52,547 bases of DNA from an uncultured Verrucomicrobiota bacterium. GTDB taxonomy: Bacteria > Verrucomicrobiota > Verrucomicrobiia > Limisphaerales > UBA9464. Each line of letters starts with the position of its first letter. Within the stretch, counting starts at the first letter, position 1. Shown in pieces: positions 52,209 to 52,547 of this stretch. Position numbers and translations under genes: made by a program. The notes under the pieces were generated by a model that had not been told where the DNA came from, searched no databases, and saw only the letters and a program-made list of their open reading frames with translations. The stretch spans positions 1 through 52,547 of the forward strand of contig CAIVQB010000078.1 of the NCBI GenBank assembly GCA_903907925.1. Direction: 5' to 3'.

Positions 52209-52547
52209 TCAGTTCGCCTTTTCGGTCTTTTCCCCGGCCTGCGTCCAGCCAGAGATGCCGGCCGACATATGTTTCACGTTCTTGTAGCCCAGCTTCTTGG
52301 CAGCGTTGGCTGCGGCCCGATACGCCGTGCACTTTGGCCCGCCACAATAGGCGACAATCAGTCCGTTTTTATCCTCGGGCAGGGCCTTGGCGAACCTGGC
52401 TTCGATGGCCGAGAAATCCAGCGCGCCCGGAACATGGCCCTGAGCATAGCTCTCGGTACCATTCACATCGATGATGACGGCCTTGTGGGACTTCGCGAGG
52501 GCTCTGACTTCCGAGATGCTGATGTCGGGGAATTCACCGGCGAAGGC
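52209..52547 (-). CDS. Rhodanese-like protein (5' part outside window)
   Basis: The reading frame is open to the right edge, so the start is outside. The visible 112 residues include 'ISISEVRALAKSHKAVIIDV', 'ESYAQGHVPGALDFSAIEA' and the active-site loop 'AYCGGPKCTAYRAA' with catalytic Cys, all typical of the rhodanese fold, followed by 'KLGYKNVKHMSAGISGW'. Rhodaneses transfer sulfur to thiol acceptors or serve as thiol redox proteins. The C-terminal end is complete (TGA 52209-52211). Confidence 0.88.
   Translation of the reverse strand, partial: AFAGEFPDISISEVRALAKSHKAVIIDVNGTESYAQGHVPGALDFSAIEARFAKALPEDKNGLIVAYCGGPKCTAYRAAANAAKKLGYKNVKHMSAGISGWTQAGEKTEKAN

Overview
The window (about 52.5 kb, GC-rich, few recognisable Shine-Dalgarno sites, genes packed with 4-nt ATGA/GTGA overlaps) looks like chromosome of a Verrucomicrobiota bacterium, most likely the Pedosphaerales/Limisphaerales side. 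This is inference from gene content and style: a complete type II secretion cluster with very Gly-rich proteins, DUF58/BatA-type VWA genes, a tiny AURKAIP1/COX24 protein, MGH1/GH63 glycosidase, and intergenic repeats of the type common in Verrucomicrobia and Planctomycetes. No tRNA, rRNA, CRISPR or prophage was seen. Only a probable transposase tail at the left edge suggests mobile DNA.

Region 1 (14801 down to 383, minus strand) is one long overlapping gene train: DUF58 - sulfite dehydrogenase molybdenum subunit (SorA-like) - cytochrome c subunit (SorB-like) - BatA-type VWA protein - 74-aa two-helix membrane protein - iron(III)-type ABC binding protein - ABC permease fused to a six-repeat NHL propeller - large VWA/glutamine-amidotransferase-like membrane protein - 53-aa basic protein - hisG - 33-aa AURKAIP1/COX24 protein - TPR lipoprotein - DUF2203 protein. 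The order is unusual: no MoxR ATPase and no ABC ATPase are present, and a redox enzyme and a permease::NHL fusion sit between the two VWA genes. It is the best candidate for an undescribed system. Related inverted polypurine/polypyrimidine repeats lie at both ends of this train.

Region 2 (22059 down to 15175, minus) carries FolE2, a large AsmA-like protein, an M20 dipeptidase and a COG0523 (CobW-type) metallochaperone GTPase.

Region 3 (22238 to 34579, plus) is a Gly-rich secreted protein followed by a type II secretion operon: gspE, F, G, H, I, J, K, L, M, a GspC/PilP-like gene and a secretin split into two genes. The split falls inside the N3 domain, and each half has its own signal peptide. 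An orphan hybrid histidine kinase follows.

Region 4 (42472 down to 37851, minus) looks like a membrane electron-transfer operon: NAD(P)H:FMN reductase, secreted YHS-like protein, small membrane protein, ferric-reductase-type membrane domain fused to a Rieske domain, a single-pass protein with a conserved Cys/His motif, then a serine hydrolase.

Region 5 (42865 to the end) holds a DinB-like protein, a small membrane protein, a DedA::ATP-grasp fusion, a zinc-ribbon protein overlapping a GH63-type glycosidase, a HEAT-like membrane protein, a periplasmic CxxCH protein and a truncated rhodanese. Three spacers carry short dispersed or inverted repeats.
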